Shown here piece by piece: positions 36,027 to 45,583 of a stretch of DNA of 64,000 bases (positions are counted from its first letter, which is position 1; the number at the start of each line of letters is the position of its first letter). Under the pieces are notes generated by a model that was not told the origin of the DNA, ran no database searches, and saw only the letters and a list, made by a program, of their open reading frames with translations. This DNA is from an uncultured Oscillospiraceae bacterium. Lineage in GTDB: Bacteria; Bacillota; Clostridia; Oscillospirales; Oscillospiraceae. Location: the NCBI GenBank assembly GCA_934591895.1, contig CAKTPP010000003.1, positions 124,001 to 188,000 on the forward strand, read 5' to 3'. The position numbers and the translations under genes are program-made.

Positions 36027-37547
36027 TTATTTCGTACTGTCGCTGGCGCGGTCGAAGGTGACGGTCAGCTTCAGCGTCTCGCCGTTGCGCGAGACGGTCA
36101 GCGTGGCGCTCTCGCCGGCGGAGTAGCCGCGCAGCGCGCTGCGCAGCGCGTCGCCGGAGGAGATGGCCGTGTCGTCGATGGCGGTGATGATGTCGCCCGC
36201 CTTCAGGCCGGCCTTCTCAGCGCAGCTGCCGCTGTTGACGGCGTTGACGCACGCGCCGTCCGGCATGTTGTAATACTGCGCGGCGCTGTCCGGAATGGTC
36301 TGCAGCGTGATGCCGAGCTGGGCGCGGTCGGTCACGGTGCCGTTTTTCATGAGGTCGTTTGCGATGGCGACGGCGTCATTGATCGGGATGGCGAAGCCCA
36401 GACCCTCCACGCCGGAGGAGCTGTATTTCGCGGTCACGATGCCGATGACCTGACCGGAGGTGTTGTACACGGGGCCGCCGGAGTTGCCGGCGTTGACGGC
36501 GGCGTCGATCTGGAACATGTTGATGCCGCTGTCGGAGCCGTCGGAGGTGGTGATCGTGCGGTCAAGCGCGCTGATCATGCCGCTCGTCATGGTGAACTCC
36601 AGCTCGCCGAGCGGGTTGCCGACGGCATAGACCGTGTCGCCGACGGCCATGCCGTCGCTGTCGCCGAAGGTGACGGGCGTCACGCCGGCGGCGTCGATCT
36701 TGAGCAGGGCGATGTCGTTGTCCTCGTCCACGCCGACGATGGTCGCCTGATAGGTCGTGCCGTCGTAGGTGAGCACGGACACGGCGTAGCCGTACTGGTG
36801 CGCGGTGGAGATGACGTGGTAGTTCGTGAGCACGTAGCCGTCCTCCGTAATGAAAAAGCCGCTGCCGCAGCTCGCCTGCGAGCTCGTCTGGCCGAAGTAG
36901 TTGGTGTAGGTCACCTCCGTCGTGATCGCAACGACCTGCTTGCACGCCAGATCGTAGATCGATGAGGCGGAGCTCGGGTCGGAGCTGACCGGCTGCGTCA
37001 CGAGCGTGCCGCTCGAGCCGGTGGCGGAGCTTCCGGAGCTCTTGCCGGAGCGGGTGATGAGCCCCGCGACTGCGCCGCCGCCGAGCCCGCCGAGCAGTGC
37101 GCACACAAGGCACAGGCACGCGATGCGCGTGATGAGCCGTTTCTGCTCGGGCGTGCGCGCGGTCCTGGGCTTGCGGGCACGGTGCTTGCGTTTGGGCTTT
37201 TCCGCCCATGCGTCGGCGTCCGGCGTGTAGTAGCGCGGCGGGGTGTTGGCCGCGTCGTCGCTGGGCTGGAAGTTCGCGTCTTCATAGCTGCGCTCGGCCT
37301 CGGGACGGACGATGTGATAGGTCACGTCGTCACTGTCGTCGACCGGCGCGCCGCAGTTTGCGCAGAAGCTTGCGCCCGGCTTGAGCGCCGCGCCGCACTG
37401 CGGGCACGTGCGCGCCGCTGCGGCGGTATCGTCTGTGGCTGCCTGTGCCTGCGCGGACGTGTTCTCGTCCGCGTCCTGGGCTGCATCCGATGCTGTGGGG
37501 ATGACTTCCGGCTGTTCGTCTTCGGGGAAATTGGAAGCGTCGTTCAT
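36027..37547 (-). CDS. htrA: HtrA/DegP-like membrane serine protease with N-terminal zinc ribbon
   Basis: 506 residues. An acidic start is followed by a zinc ribbon with cysteines 48, 51, 62 and 65 (CPQCG, CANCG), a basic linker, one membrane helix at about 140-165, and an extracytoplasmic protease domain with the triad H244 (TNYHVIS), D278 (NDIALLK) and S356 (AGNSGGP). One PDZ domain covers about 400-495. It degrades or refolds damaged exported proteins. The cytoplasmic zinc ribbon is an addition to the usual HtrA layout. A 16-bp palindrome lies in its upstream region. Confidence 0.93.
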   Translation of the reverse strand: MNDASNFPEDEQPEVIPTASDAAQDADENTSAQAQAATDDTAAAARTCPQCGAALKPGASFCANCGAPVDDSDDVTYHIVRPEAERSYEDANFQPSDDAANTPPRYYTPDADAWAEKPKRKHRARKPRTARTPEQKRLITRIACLCLVCALLGGLGGGAVAGLITRSGKSSGSSATGSSGTLVTQPVSSDPSSASSIYDLACKQVVAITTEVTYTNYFGQTSSQASCGSGFFITEDGYVLTNYHVISTAHQYGYAVSVLTYDGTTYQATIVGVDEDNDIALLKIDAAGVTPVTFGDSDGMAVGDTVYAVGNPLGELEFTMTSGMISALDRTITTSDGSDSGINMFQIDAAVNAGNSGGPVYNTSGQVIGIVTAKYSSSGVEGLGFAIPINDAVAIANDLMKNGTVTDRAQLGITLQTIPDSAAQYYNMPDGACVNAVNSGSCAEKAGLKAGDIITAIDDTAISSGDALRSALRGYSAGESATLTVSRNGETLKLTVTFDRASDSTK

Positions 37548-37585
37548 GTTATCTGCCTCCCGGCTGTGTTGTTTTTGAAGTGTCT

Positions 37586-37601
37586 ATATCGTAGACGATA
37601 T
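37586..37601. promoter_or_regulatory. Palindrome upstream of htrA, candidate operator
   Basis: ATATCGT-AG-ACGATAT, a 7-bp inverted repeat with a 2-base centre, 39 bp before the htrA start. It could bind a stress regulator. Confidence 0.4.
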
Positions 37602-37691
37602 TTGTAACACGCGCATGAACAAAGGGCGAAGATTTTTCGAATATTCCCGAAAGCATTTGTGAACACTGCGTCTGATTTATGAACGCGCGGC

Positions 37692-37724
37692 AAAAAACCG
37701 CCCGCACAGAACCTGTGCGGGCGG
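37692..37724 (-). terminator. Terminator of the ABC exporter operon
   Basis: Perfect 12-bp stem (37698-37709 with 37713-37724, loop AAC); six A on the plus-strand left edge give a T run for minus-strand transcription. Confidence 0.88.
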
Positions 37725-37745
37725 TGAGCGTGATTTGTGCGGACG

Positions 37746-39632
37746 TTACCGGCCGTAGCTGCTGTCGCCCGTTTCATAGGCGTTGGCAGCCGGCTGCGTG
37801 TCGGGCTCGCCGCCGTATTTGATCGATTCGCCCTCAAGCAGCGGCTCGATGCCGTGCGCGCGCAGCCATGCGAGCGTGCGCGTGGAATCGGTCAGCGGGG
37901 TGTAGTCGACATTGGCGTAGGTCGTTTCGCCCGTTGCCGGGTCGTACTGGCTGAGCTGATAGCCGATGGTCACGGCGTAGGCCGTGCTCTGCCGCGTGCC
38001 GCTGTCGGTCAGCCAGGCGCGGCCCATGGTGCCGTCCGCGCAGTCGGGCACGATGGCGTTTTCATACAGGTCGAGCGCCTGCTCGGCCGTGAGCTCCACG
38101 TAGAGGTAGTCGCCGCTTTCGGCCTCATAGCCGATGTTGGCATAGGTGAGGTGCTCGAGCGTCATCGGCAGCGCCGGCGTGTTGCGCGTGGCGCGCGCCT
38201 CGTCGCAGTTGAGCACCTGCTCGATCTGCGCCAGACGCGTGCTCGTGTCGGGGAGCGTGTATTCGCGCATCAGCACCTTGCCGTTCGTGAGCTTGTAGGT
38301 CAGCTGCAGACTGGTGATGCTGGTGTCGTCCGTGATCTTTTCGCGCTCCGCCACGACGGCGCGGTGAATATCCTCCACGGCCTGAATGTTCTCCGCCTCG
38401 GTGAGTGTGGAGTTGTAACCGTTGCAGATGATGCGCGCGCTTTCGACCTGCGCGGTATCCGGGATGCGGCGGGCGTAGCCCGAGAGGTCGCACTTCGCGC
38501 CGACCACGACGAGGCAGCACACGGCCGCCGTGACCGCGCAGCCGCGCCAGACCGTGCGCGGGATGCGCAGGGACTTGCGGATGACCATCTCACTGATGAC
38601 AAAGCCAAGCGCCGCACCGAAAACGGTCAGCAGCAGAAACGGCGCCAGATGCGTCCGGTAGGCCGGCACGTTGAGCAGCATGCCGTACACGCCGACCGGC
38701 ATTGCCAGACCGGCGAAGAGCGCCACGATATACTTCAGCACCGGCTTGAGCACCGGAATGGCGACGGTGTCGCCCGCGCTCTCCATGCGGCGGCGCCGGT
38801 AGAGCTGACCCGCGCACACGAGCAGCAGCAGCGCGAACGCCGCCCAGACGAGCGGATAGATCCAGCCGGAGAAGCCGTTGACGGCGGCCTCTGCCCCCGT
38901 GCCGCTGATCGGGCGCAGCAGATAGTCGTTGCTGATGCTTGTGCGCCGCATGAACAGCACCAGCGGGGAGAGCCAGTCGACCGGCAGATCCACCATGCCC
39001 GACATGCCGTACACGAACGTGTAGAGCACGGCCTCGACGAGCAGCTGGAAGCCCACGGCGATGAAGTTCACGAGCAGGTACAGGCACGGCAGCATGACCA
39101 CGTGGCCGGTGAACATGGCGCACAGCACGGCGATGCCGTAGAATACGACCGTCTCGAGCGCGAGCACGCCGAGCCAGATGAGCAGCGGCTCGATGACGAG
39201 TCCGAAGCGCGTTGCTTCGATGAGCACGGCAAGACCGAACACCACGGCCTCGGCCGACAGCAGCATCAAAAGCCCCGCCAGCAGATGCGTGCGGAACATG
39301 CACCCGCGCCGGATGGGCAGGGAGGCTGCCAGCCCCGCGCCGCGCGGCGTGTACAGATAGCCGAACATGGCGGCGGCCGCGATCAGACCCGCGCAAAACG
39401 CCGTCAGCGGCAGCAGCATCTGCGTCTCGGAGAGAATGACGTTCGAGAGGTAGCCGATCTGCTCGGTCGACACATACGGTGTCGTCATATACGGTGTCGT
39501 CGTGCGCGCGTTGAGCAGCACACCCGGCAGCAGGATGAACAGAATGACGCCGTAGATGACCCACAGCGGCCACCAGCGCGACAGGCACTTGCGAAATTCC
39601 GTCCCGTTACAGAAGGATGTCTTTGACGGCAT
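37746..39632 (-). CDS. ABC-2 type transporter, large permease subunit
   Basis: 628-residue membrane protein. Six or seven hydrophobic segments occupy about residues 20-350, followed by one further helix near 365-385 and a long extracytoplasmic C-terminal domain of about 250 residues. The start at 39632 follows GGGAGGTG; it overlaps the ATPase gene by 26 bp. With the GntR regulator and the ATPase it forms a three-gene operon like the ytr/bcr-type exporters of Firmicutes. The transported molecule is unknown; peptide antibiotics or lipids are common for such systems. Confidence 0.85.
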   Translation of the reverse strand: MPSKTSFCNGTEFRKCLSRWWPLWVIYGVILFILLPGVLLNARTTTPYMTTPYVSTEQIGYLSNVILSETQMLLPLTAFCAGLIAAAAMFGYLYTPRGAGLAASLPIRRGCMFRTHLLAGLLMLLSAEAVVFGLAVLIEATRFGLVIEPLLIWLGVLALETVVFYGIAVLCAMFTGHVVMLPCLYLLVNFIAVGFQLLVEAVLYTFVYGMSGMVDLPVDWLSPLVLFMRRTSISNDYLLRPISGTGAEAAVNGFSGWIYPLVWAAFALLLLVCAGQLYRRRRMESAGDTVAIPVLKPVLKYIVALFAGLAMPVGVYGMLLNVPAYRTHLAPFLLLTVFGAALGFVISEMVIRKSLRIPRTVWRGCAVTAAVCCLVVVGAKCDLSGYARRIPDTAQVESARIICNGYNSTLTEAENIQAVEDIHRAVVAEREKITDDTSITSLQLTYKLTNGKVLMREYTLPDTSTRLAQIEQVLNCDEARATRNTPALPMTLEHLTYANIGYEAESGDYLYVELTAEQALDLYENAIVPDCADGTMGRAWLTDSGTRQSTAYAVTIGYQLSQYDPATGETTYANVDYTPLTDSTRTLAWLRAHGIEPLLEGESIKYGGEPDTQPAANAYETGDSSYGR

Positions 39633-40500
39633 AGTCTGCACCTCCCAGTTCATAAATAAAGATCTCCTCGAGCGTCAGCGGCACGACGTCGAGATACTGC
39701 GGCTGCGCGGTCGAGAGCCGGTTCATGACCTCGGCGGCGTCGCCGTGCACGATCAGCGTGTGCAGGTGTCCCTGTGCGCTGCGGTGCAGGATGTCGAGCC
39801 CCTCGGGCAGCTGTGCCTCGTCCGGCAGGGCGACGAACACCTTGACGATGTTGGCCTGCAGCTCCGCGAGCGGATGCTCGAGCAGGATCTTGCCGCCGTT
39901 CATGATGCCCACATGATCGCACACGTCCTCAAGCTCGCGCAGGTTGTGCGACGAGATGAGCACGGTCGTGCCGTTTTCGGCGACATCGGCCAGCACGAGA
40001 TTCCAGACCTGACGGCGCATGACGGGATCGAGCCCGTCGACCGGCTCGTCGAGCACGAGCACGTCCGGCCGCAGGCACATCGCCAGCCAGAACGCGGCCT
40101 GCTTCTGCATACCCTTGGACAGGCGGCGGATCTGCCGCTTGGGGTCGAGCTGAAACACCTCGCCGAGCTTCTGATAGCGTTCGGTGTCGAACTTCGGGTA
40201 GATGCCGCGGTAGTAGCGCATCATGTCCGGGATCGTCGCCTGCGGGAAATAGAACACGTCGTCCGGGATGTAGGCGATGCGCGCCTTGACAGCCGGGTTT
40301 TCGTACACGGGCTGACCGTCGATGTCGATCACGCCGCTGTCGGGGCGATAGATACCCGTCAGATGGCGGATGAGCGTGGACTTGCCCGCGCCGTTCGGCC
40401 CGACGAGGCCGTACACCGCGCCGCGCGGCACGGTCATGGTCACGCCGTCGAGCGCGCGGAAACCGTCAAACGTCTTGACAACGTCTCTGATTTCAATCAT
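39607..40500 (-). CDS. ABC transporter ATP-binding protein
   Basis: 297-residue ATPase. Walker A is GPNGAGKST at 34-42, the signature is RRLSKGMQKQAAFW, Walker B is DVLVLDEPVDGLDP, and the H-loop is LISSHNLRELED. A C-terminal extension of about 80 residues is typical of ABC-2 exporters. The start at 40500 opens the conserved MIEIRDVVKTF and overlaps the end of the GntR gene by 8 bp, so translation is coupled. Confidence 0.93.
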   Translation of the reverse strand: MIEIRDVVKTFDGFRALDGVTMTVPRGAVYGLVGPNGAGKSTLIRHLTGIYRPDSGVIDIDGQPVYENPAVKARIAYIPDDVFYFPQATIPDMMRYYRGIYPKFDTERYQKLGEVFQLDPKRQIRRLSKGMQKQAAFWLAMCLRPDVLVLDEPVDGLDPVMRRQVWNLVLADVAENGTTVLISSHNLRELEDVCDHVGIMNGGKILLEHPLAELQANIVKVFVALPDEAQLPEGLDILHRSAQGHLHTLIVHGDAAEVMNRLSTAQPQYLDVVPLTLEEIFIYELGGADYAVKDILL

Positions 40501-40861
40501 GGTTCGTTCCTCCTTCCGGAATGCGGCGGCGCAGCTCCTCGCTGCGCATGCCGAGATACAGCAGCTCCTGCACGGCTGCGTCAAATTGCTGCAGCAGCGC
40601 GTCCTGCCGCACGGGATCGTCCGGGATCTGCGCGCAGACATAGCTGCCGCGCCCGGCGACGGAGCAGATGTAGCCATCCGTCTCCAGCTCGCGGTAGGCG
40701 CGCTGGATCGTGTTGGGGTTGATGGTCAGCTGTGTGGACAGCTCGCGCACAGAGGGCAGCTTCTCGCCCAGCGGCAGCGTTCCAGACACGATCAGCCGGC
40801 GCAGCCCGTCGCGCACCTGCTCGTAGATCGGCCGGGGATCGCGGTAATTGATCGAGATCGT
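40493..40861 (-). CDS. GntR family (YtrA-like) regulator, start codon unusual
   Basis: About 122 residues. The winged helix is clear: NYRDPRPIYEQVRDGLRRLI, LPSVRELSTQLTINPNTIQRAYRELETDGYI and GRGSYVC; the short C-terminal helix region is typical of the YtrA subfamily controlling ABC exporters. The conserved N-terminus (TISINYRDP) begins at an ACG at 40861-40859 where ATG is expected. No ATG, GTG or TTG lies in frame between it and a TTG at 40945, and that TTG is part of the probable -35 element. The exact start is therefore unresolved. Confidence 0.8.
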   Translation of the reverse strand, partial: TISINYRDPRPIYEQVRDGLRRLIVSGTLPLGEKLPSVRELSTQLTINPNTIQRAYRELETDGYICSVAGRGSYVCAQIPDDPVRQDALLQQFDAAVQELLYLGMRSEELRRRIPEGGTNHD

Positions 40862-40916
40862 AGTGCAGCACCACCTTTCGTAGCGTGTTAAGTGTATTAA
40901 TCGTGTTGGTACAGTT

Positions 40917-40945
40917 AAGTTACCATGCGGCGGCGCGCCTGTCAA
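40917..40945 (-). promoter_or_regulatory. Promoter of the GntR/ABC operon
   Basis: On the minus strand TTGACA, 17 bp, TAACTT. Downstream, 40870-40910 is AT-rich and carries repeated GTGTT motifs that may be the regulator's own operator. Confidence 0.65.
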
Positions 40946-40965
40946 GGGTTAAGATGCATTTTGAT

Positions 40966-41001
40966 GCAAAAAGTTCCCGGACGCGGGTTCGCGTCCGGGA
41001 A
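40966..41001 (-). terminator. Terminator of mnmG
   Basis: Perfect 12-bp stem (40974-40985 with 40990-41001, loop GGTT) followed on the minus strand by CTTTTTG. Confidence 0.85.
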
Positions 41002-41048
41002 TGGAGAATGTCGAATATCTGCGCTGGGGTGCAGGAATCCAGATAATT

Positions 41049-42926
41049 TTATTTCTGCCCCTCGCGGCTCTCGAGATAGACCATGAGCGTCGCAATGTCG
41101 GCAGGGGAGACGCCGGAGATGCGGCTGGCCTGACCGAGGCTCGCGGGGCGGATGTCGCTGAGCTTCTGCCGCGCCTCGAGCCGCAGGCAGGACACCTCCC
41201 GGTAGTCGAGATCCTGCGGCAGCAGCCGCTCCTCAAGCCGGGTGAATTCCGCCACCTGCCGGAGCTGGCGCTGGATGTAGCCCGCGTATTTGAGCCGGAT
41301 CTCCGCCTGCTCGGTCACGACGTGCGGCAGCTCCGGCCGCGCGGGGTCAAAGGGCGCGAGGTCGGCGTAGGTGATCTGCGGGCGGCGCAGGAGGTCGGCA
41401 AGGCTCACGCCCGAACTTGTCGGTGCAGTGCCGCGCGCGGTGAGCATCGCGGCGAGCGCGGGGGTCGGCGCGAGGTGCGTTTTCTCCAGCCGGGCGCACT
41501 CGGCGTCTACCAGCCGGTATTTTTCCTGCACGGCGGCAAAGCGCGCGTCCGACACCAGCCCGATGCGGTGGCCGATGGCGCTCAGGCGCTCGTCAGCGTT
41601 GTCCTGCCGGTGCAGCAGGCGGTATTCCGAGCGGGAGGTCATGATGCGGTACGGCTCGTTCGTGCCCTTGGTGACGAGATCGTCCACGAGCGTGCCGATG
41701 TATCCGTCCGAGCGGCGGAGGATCATCGGCGCGCGTCCGAGCAGTCTGAGCGCCGCGTTCACGCCCGCGACGAAGCCCTGCACCGCCGCCTCCTCATAGC
41801 CGGACGAGCCGTTGAACTGCCCCGCACCGTAGAGGCCGGGCACTTTCTTGGCTTCCAGCGTCGGCAGCAGCTCCGTCGGATCGACGCAGTCATACTCGAT
41901 CGCGTAGGCGCAGCGGGTCATTTCCGCGTGCTCGAGCCCCGGCAGCGTGTGCAGCATCTCGATCTGCACATCCTCCGGCAGGGAGGAGGAGAAGCCCTGA
42001 ATGTAGAGCTCCTCCGTGTCGAGCCCCATCGGCTCGATGAACAGCTGGTGGCGCGGCTTGTCGGGGAAGGTCATGATCTTCGTCTCGATCGACGGGCAGT
42101 AGCGCGGGCCGACACCCTCGATCACGCCGGAGTAGATCGGGCTGCGGTCAAGGTTCGCGCGGATGATGGCATGCGTGCGCTCGTTGGTATAGGTGAGGTA
42201 GCACACGGCCCTGTTCTCGACCGGCTGTGTGGTGGAAAAGGAGAACGGCTCGATCTGCACGTCGCCCGGCTGCAGCTCCATGCGCGAGAAGTCCACCGTG
42301 CGCGCATTCACGCGCGGCGGCGTGCCGGTCTTGAAGCGGCGCATGCGCAGCCCCAGCGCCCGGCAGCATTCGGCCAGCGGCCCTGCGGCGGCCAGCCCGT
42401 CGGGGCCGGATTCGCGCAGCACGTCGCCCACGATCGTGCGCCCGCGCAGGTATGTGCCCGTGGCGAGCACGGCGGCGCGGCAGCGGTAGACGGCGCCGTT
42501 TGCCGTCACGACGGCGCTGACGTGTCCGTCCTCCGTCTCGACGGCGACGACCTCTGCCTGCTTGACGCGCAGGTTCGGCTGCAGCTCGAGCGTGTGCTTC
42601 ATCACGGCCTGATACTTCCGCCGGTCGGCCTGCGCGCGCAGCGAGTGCACGGCCGGCCCTTTGCCGCGGTTGAGCATCCGGTACTGGATGCAGGCCTGAT
42701 CGGCCGCGCGCGCCATCTCGCCGCCGAGCGCGTCGAGCTCGCGCACAAGATGCCCCTTGCCCGTGCCGCCGATGGCGGGGTTGCAGGGCATATTGCCGAT
42801 CGCGTCCATATTGATGGTGAAGCAGACGGTGTCCAACCCCAGCCGGGCGGCGGCCAGCGCGGCCTCAATGCCCGCGTGCCCCGCGCCGACGACGGCGACG
42901 TCACAGCTTCCGGCGTCATAGCGCAT
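41049..42926 (-). CDS. mnmG: tRNA uridine-5-carboxymethylaminomethyl(34) synthesis protein MnmG
   Basis: 625-residue FAD protein that with MnmE adds the carboxymethylaminomethyl group to wobble uridine 34. The FAD site is [20 protein letters not shown] near residues 9-28. [44 protein letters not shown] and the C-terminal YAGYIQRQ are family signatures. Length is normal. It is transcribed alone from its own promoter; mnmE is not in view. Confidence 0.97.
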   Translation of the reverse strand: MRYDAGSCDVAVVGAGHAGIEAALAAARLGLDTVCFTINMDAIGNMPCNPAIGGTGKGHLVRELDALGGEMARAADQACIQYRMLNRGKGPAVHSLRAQADRRKYQAVMKHTLELQPNLRVKQAEVVAVETEDGHVSAVVTANGAVYRCRAAVLATGTYLRGRTIVGDVLRESGPDGLAAAGPLAECCRALGLRMRRFKTGTPPRVNARTVDFSRMELQPGDVQIEPFSFSTTQPVENRAVCYLTYTNERTHAIIRANLDRSPIYSGVIEGVGPRYCPSIETKIMTFPDKPRHQLFIEPMGLDTEELYIQGFSSSLPEDVQIEMLHTLPGLEHAEMTRCAYAIEYDCVDPTELLPTLEAKKVPGLYGAGQFNGSSGYEEAAVQGFVAGVNAALRLLGRAPMILRRSDGYIGTLVDDLVTKGTNEPYRIMTSRSEYRLLHRQDNADERLSAIGHRIGLVSDARFAAVQEKYRLVDAECARLEKTHLAPTPALAAMLTARGTAPTSSGVSLADLLRRPQITYADLAPFDPARPELPHVVTEQAEIRLKYAGYIQRQLRQVAEFTRLEERLLPQDLDYREVSCLRLEARQKLSDIRPASLGQASRISGVSPADIATLMVYLESREGQK

Positions 42927-42973
42927 GACGAGATCCCTCCGGATTCTTCATTAAAATAGAATAACAACTTTTT

Positions 42974-43002
42974 ATTTTACCTGTTTTATGCCGTGATTGC
43001 AA
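42974..43002 (-). promoter_or_regulatory. Promoter of mnmG
   Basis: On the minus strand TTGCAA, 17 bp, TAAAAT, about 48 bp before the start codon. Confidence 0.7.
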
Positions 43003-43044
43003 GACAAGCCCGACCGAAAACGGCGGCGGGACGGCGGAAAATGC

Positions 43045-43063
43045 TTGTGCAGTATCTGCACAA
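43045..43063. promoter_or_regulatory. Inverted repeat between divergent promoters, candidate operator
   Basis: TTGTGCAG-TAT-CTGCACAA, 8-bp arms, ending 18 bp before the -35 box of the amino-acid ABC operon. Confidence 0.45.
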
Positions 43064-43081
43064 CAAAATACGAAAAAAGAC

Positions 43082-43109
43082 TTGCTTTATCGTGCTAATG
43101 TGGTAATAT
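43082..43109 (+). promoter_or_regulatory. Promoter of the amino-acid ABC operon
   Basis: TTGCTT, 16 bp ending TGG, TAATAT, so an extended -10 element is present. Confidence 0.65.
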
Positions 43110-43161
43110 AACACCGTGCTAACAAACAAAACAAAAAATCGAGATATGAAGGAGAACCGAC

Positions 43162-43977
43162 ATGAAAAAGATGACCAAAGTGATCTCGCTGGCGCTCGCG
43201 CTGGTGATGTGCCTGGCGCTGTGCGCCTGCGGCAAGGACAACAACGAAGACAAGGCCGACGGCAAGAAGACGTTCATCATGGGCGTCGATCCGGAGTATC
43301 CCCCGTTCAGCTATCTGGGCGACGACGGCAAGTACACCGGCTTCGACGTGGAGATCTGCCAGGCTGTCTGCGATCTGCTCGGCTGGGACCTGCAGGTGTT
43401 CGGCGTCAACTGGGACCAGAAGCTCGTGCAGCTTGACTCCAAGGAGTGCGACTGTGTCTGGTCGGGCATGACCATTCTCGACAGCATGAAGGATGCGGGC
43501 TATGTGCTCTCCACCCCCTACTATGACAATGCGCAGGTCATCATGGTCAAAGAGGGCAGCGACATCAAGTCCTCCGCCGATCTGGCCGGCAAGAATGTGG
43601 CTGTGCAGCTCGGCACCTCCGGCGAGTCCCTGCTGTCCGAGGGCGGCGATCTTGAGGATCTGGCCAAGACGTTCGGCAAGCTCACCACCTGCGACAGCTT
43701 CCTCAAGTGCTTCACCGAGCTGGGCGGCGGCGCCGTTGACGCCGTGATCGTCGACAAGCCGGTCGCCACCGACTATGCGCAGAAGAACAGCGGCTTCACC
43801 ATCCTCAGCGAGGAGCTGGGCGCGGAGCAGTACGGCATCGCCTTCCGTTCCGGCGATCAGGAGCTGTGCAACACCATCGAGGACGCGGTGCAGCAGCTGG
43901 TCGACAACGGCACCTATGCCAAGATCGCCGCGAAGTACCCCGACATCGTCAACAACCTCACCTACCTGAATAAATAA
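43162..43977 (+). CDS. Amino-acid ABC transporter substrate-binding lipoprotein
   Basis: 271-residue SBP_bac_3-type binding protein. The lipoprotein signal ends LCAC with the lipidated cysteine at C23. The fold begins KTFIMGVDPEYPPFSYLGDDGKYTGFDVEI at about residue 36 (in two motifs), continues with NVAVQLGTSGE, and ends with the normal C-terminal block ELGAEQYGIAFRSGDQ at about 218-233. It captures a polar amino acid outside the cell. AAGGAG precedes the ATG. The order binding protein, permease, ATPase is standard. Compare the permuted paralogue at 45602. Confidence 0.94.
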   Translation: MKKMTKVISLALALVMCLALCACGKDNNEDKADGKKTFIMGVDPEYPPFSYLGDDGKYTGFDVEICQAVCDLLGWDLQVFGVNWDQKLVQLDSKECDCVWSGMTILDSMKDAGYVLSTPYYDNAQVIMVKEGSDIKSSADLAGKNVAVQLGTSGESLLSEGGDLEDLAKTFGKLTTCDSFLKCFTELGGGAVDAVIVDKPVATDYAQKNSGFTILSEELGAEQYGIAFRSGDQELCNTIEDAVQQLVDNGTYAKIAAKYPDIVNNLTYLNK

Positions 43978-44049
43978 GTGTGAAATCCAGTCACGTCTCC
44001 CGGAGGCTTTGCGGTCTCCGGGAGCGTGCGCGTATCATAGAGGAATTAT

Positions 44050-44697
44050 ATGACATTACTTACCATCATCGCGAAGATGAGCGAGGGCCTCGGCAAGACC
44101 TGCGCCATTTTCTTTCTGACCCTCCTGTTCTCCCTGCCGCTGGGCATGATCATCACCTTCCTGCGCATGAGCAGGAGCAAGGTCATCTCGAGCGTGACCC
44201 GCTTTGTGGTCGCCGTGCTGCGCGGCACGCCGCTGATGCTGCAGCTGATCGCCGTGACCTACGGCCCGTACTATCTTTTCGGCACGGCGGTGTCGAAAAA
44301 CAAGCTCATCCCCGTGGTCATCGCGTTTGCCATCAACTATGCGGCCTATTTCTCGGAGATCTACCGCGGCGGCATCGAGTCGATCCCGGCCGGGCAGTAC
44401 GAGGCGGCGAATGTCCTTGGCTACACCAAGGCGCAGACGTTTTTGCGCATCATCCTGCCGCAGGTCGTCAAGCGCGTCATGCCGAGCGTCACCAACGAGG
44501 TCGTCACGCTGGTCAAGGACACCTCCATGGCCTTCACGGTCTCGTATCAGGAGATGTTCACCATCGGCAAGCAGATCGCAAACTCGCAGACGAGCTTCAC
44601 GCCGTTTCTCGTGGCGGGCGTGTTCTATTTCGTCTTTAACGCCATCGTCGATTTTGCCATGGGCAAGATCGAAAAGCGCATGGACTACTATAAGTAA
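44050..44697 (+). CDS. Amino-acid ABC transporter permease
   Basis: 215-residue HisM/GlnP-type permease with about five membrane helices. The N-terminal GLGKTCAIFFLTLLFSLP opens the family domain, VLRGTPLMLQL is a classic motif, and the EAA loop that docks the ATPase is EAANVLGYTKAQTFLRIILPQ near residues 125-145. VKDTSMAFTVS is also conserved. It forms the membrane channel for the preceding binding protein. Confidence 0.94.
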   Translation: MTLLTIIAKMSEGLGKTCAIFFLTLLFSLPLGMIITFLRMSRSKVISSVTRFVVAVLRGTPLMLQLIAVTYGPYYLFGTAVSKNKLIPVVIAFAINYAAYFSEIYRGGIESIPAGQYEAANVLGYTKAQTFLRIILPQVVKRVMPSVTNEVVTLVKDTSMAFTVSYQEMFTIGKQIANSQTSFTPFLVAGVFYFVFNAIVDFAMGKIEKRMDYYK

Positions 44698-44709
44698 GGA
44701 GGTGCTGTC

Positions 44710-45483
44710 ATGAGCGTATTGGAACTCAATCACGTCAAAAAATCCTTTAATAACGGGGAGCTGGAGGTCCTGCAGGACATCAGCCTGAGCGTTGAAAAGG
44801 GTGAGGTCGTGGCCATCATCGGCCCGAGCGGCAGCGGCAAATCCACGCTGCTGCGCTGCGCCACGCTGCTCGAGCGCATCGACTCCGGCGAGGTCTGCTT
44901 TGACGGGCATTACGCCGCGCGCACCGGCGACGACGGCGCCGCCGTCTATGCCGACAAGGCGGAGCTCAGGCAGATCCGCAACTATTTTGGCCTCGTTTTC
45001 CAGCAGTTCAATCTTTTCCCGCACTACTCGGTGCTCAAAAACGTCATGGACGCGCCCCTCTGCGTCCAGAAGCGCGACCGTGCCGAGGTCGAGGCCTCGG
45101 CGCGCAGGACGCTCGAAAAAATGGGGCTCGGCGACAAGGCCGACGCCTATCCGTGCCAGCTCTCCGGCGGCCAGCAGCAGCGCGTGGCCATCGCGCGCGC
45201 GCTCGAGATGAACCCCGAGATCCTGTTTTTCGACGAGCCGACCTCCGCACTCGACCCCGAGCTCACGGGCGAGGTGCTCAAGGTCATCCGCGCCCTTGCC
45301 GAGGAGCACATGACCATGGTCATTGTCACGCACGAGATGGCCTTTGCCCGCGCCGTGGCCGACAAGGTCATTTTCATGGACGGCGGCGTCATCGTCGAGC
45401 AGGGCGCGCCTGAGGCGGTCTTCGGCGACACGCAGCAGGAGCGCACAAAGCAGTTCCTCGCGCGCTATAATGAGCGTCCGTGA
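44710..45483 (+). CDS. Amino-acid ABC transporter ATP-binding protein
   Basis: 257-residue ATPase of the polar amino-acid uptake family. Walker A is GPSGSGKST at about 38-46, the Q-loop is [15 protein letters not shown], the signature is LSGGQQQR, Walker B is [15 protein letters not shown] and the H-loop is IVTHEMAFA. An insertion around residues 75-90 ([17 protein letters not shown]) lies before the Q-loop. GGAGGTG precedes the ATG. It powers the permease at 44050. Confidence 0.94.
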   Translation: MSVLELNHVKKSFNNGELEVLQDISLSVEKGEVVAIIGPSGSGKSTLLRCATLLERIDSGEVCFDGHYAARTGDDGAAVYADKAELRQIRNYFGLVFQQFNLFPHYSVLKNVMDAPLCVQKRDRAEVEASARRTLEKMGLGDKADAYPCQLSGGQQQRVAIARALEMNPEILFFDEPTSALDPELTGEVLKVIRALAEEHMTMVIVTHEMAFARAVADKVIFMDGGVIVEQGAPEAVFGDTQQERTKQFLARYNERP

Positions 45484-45545
45484 CGAAAATGTAAGAGAAA
45501 ATTCAGTTTTTCCCTCTTGCATGACCGGTTTATATTCGCTATGAT

Positions 45546-45583
45546 AAAAAGCGCATCGGTGGTCGGTGCGCTTTTTGATTTTT
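45546..45583 (+). terminator. Terminator after the amino-acid ABC operon
   Basis: AAAAAGCGCA (45546-45555) pairs with TGCGCTTTTT (45567-45576), followed by GATTTTT. It separates the operon from the permuted binding-protein gene. Confidence 0.8.

Noticed and set aside
37737..39626. A plus-strand open frame of 629 codons
   Set aside because: Antisense to the ABC permease, which has clear membrane helices, a ribosome site and coupled neighbours.
41001..42959. A plus-strand open frame of 652 codons
   Set aside because: Antisense to mnmG, whose motifs are unmistakable.
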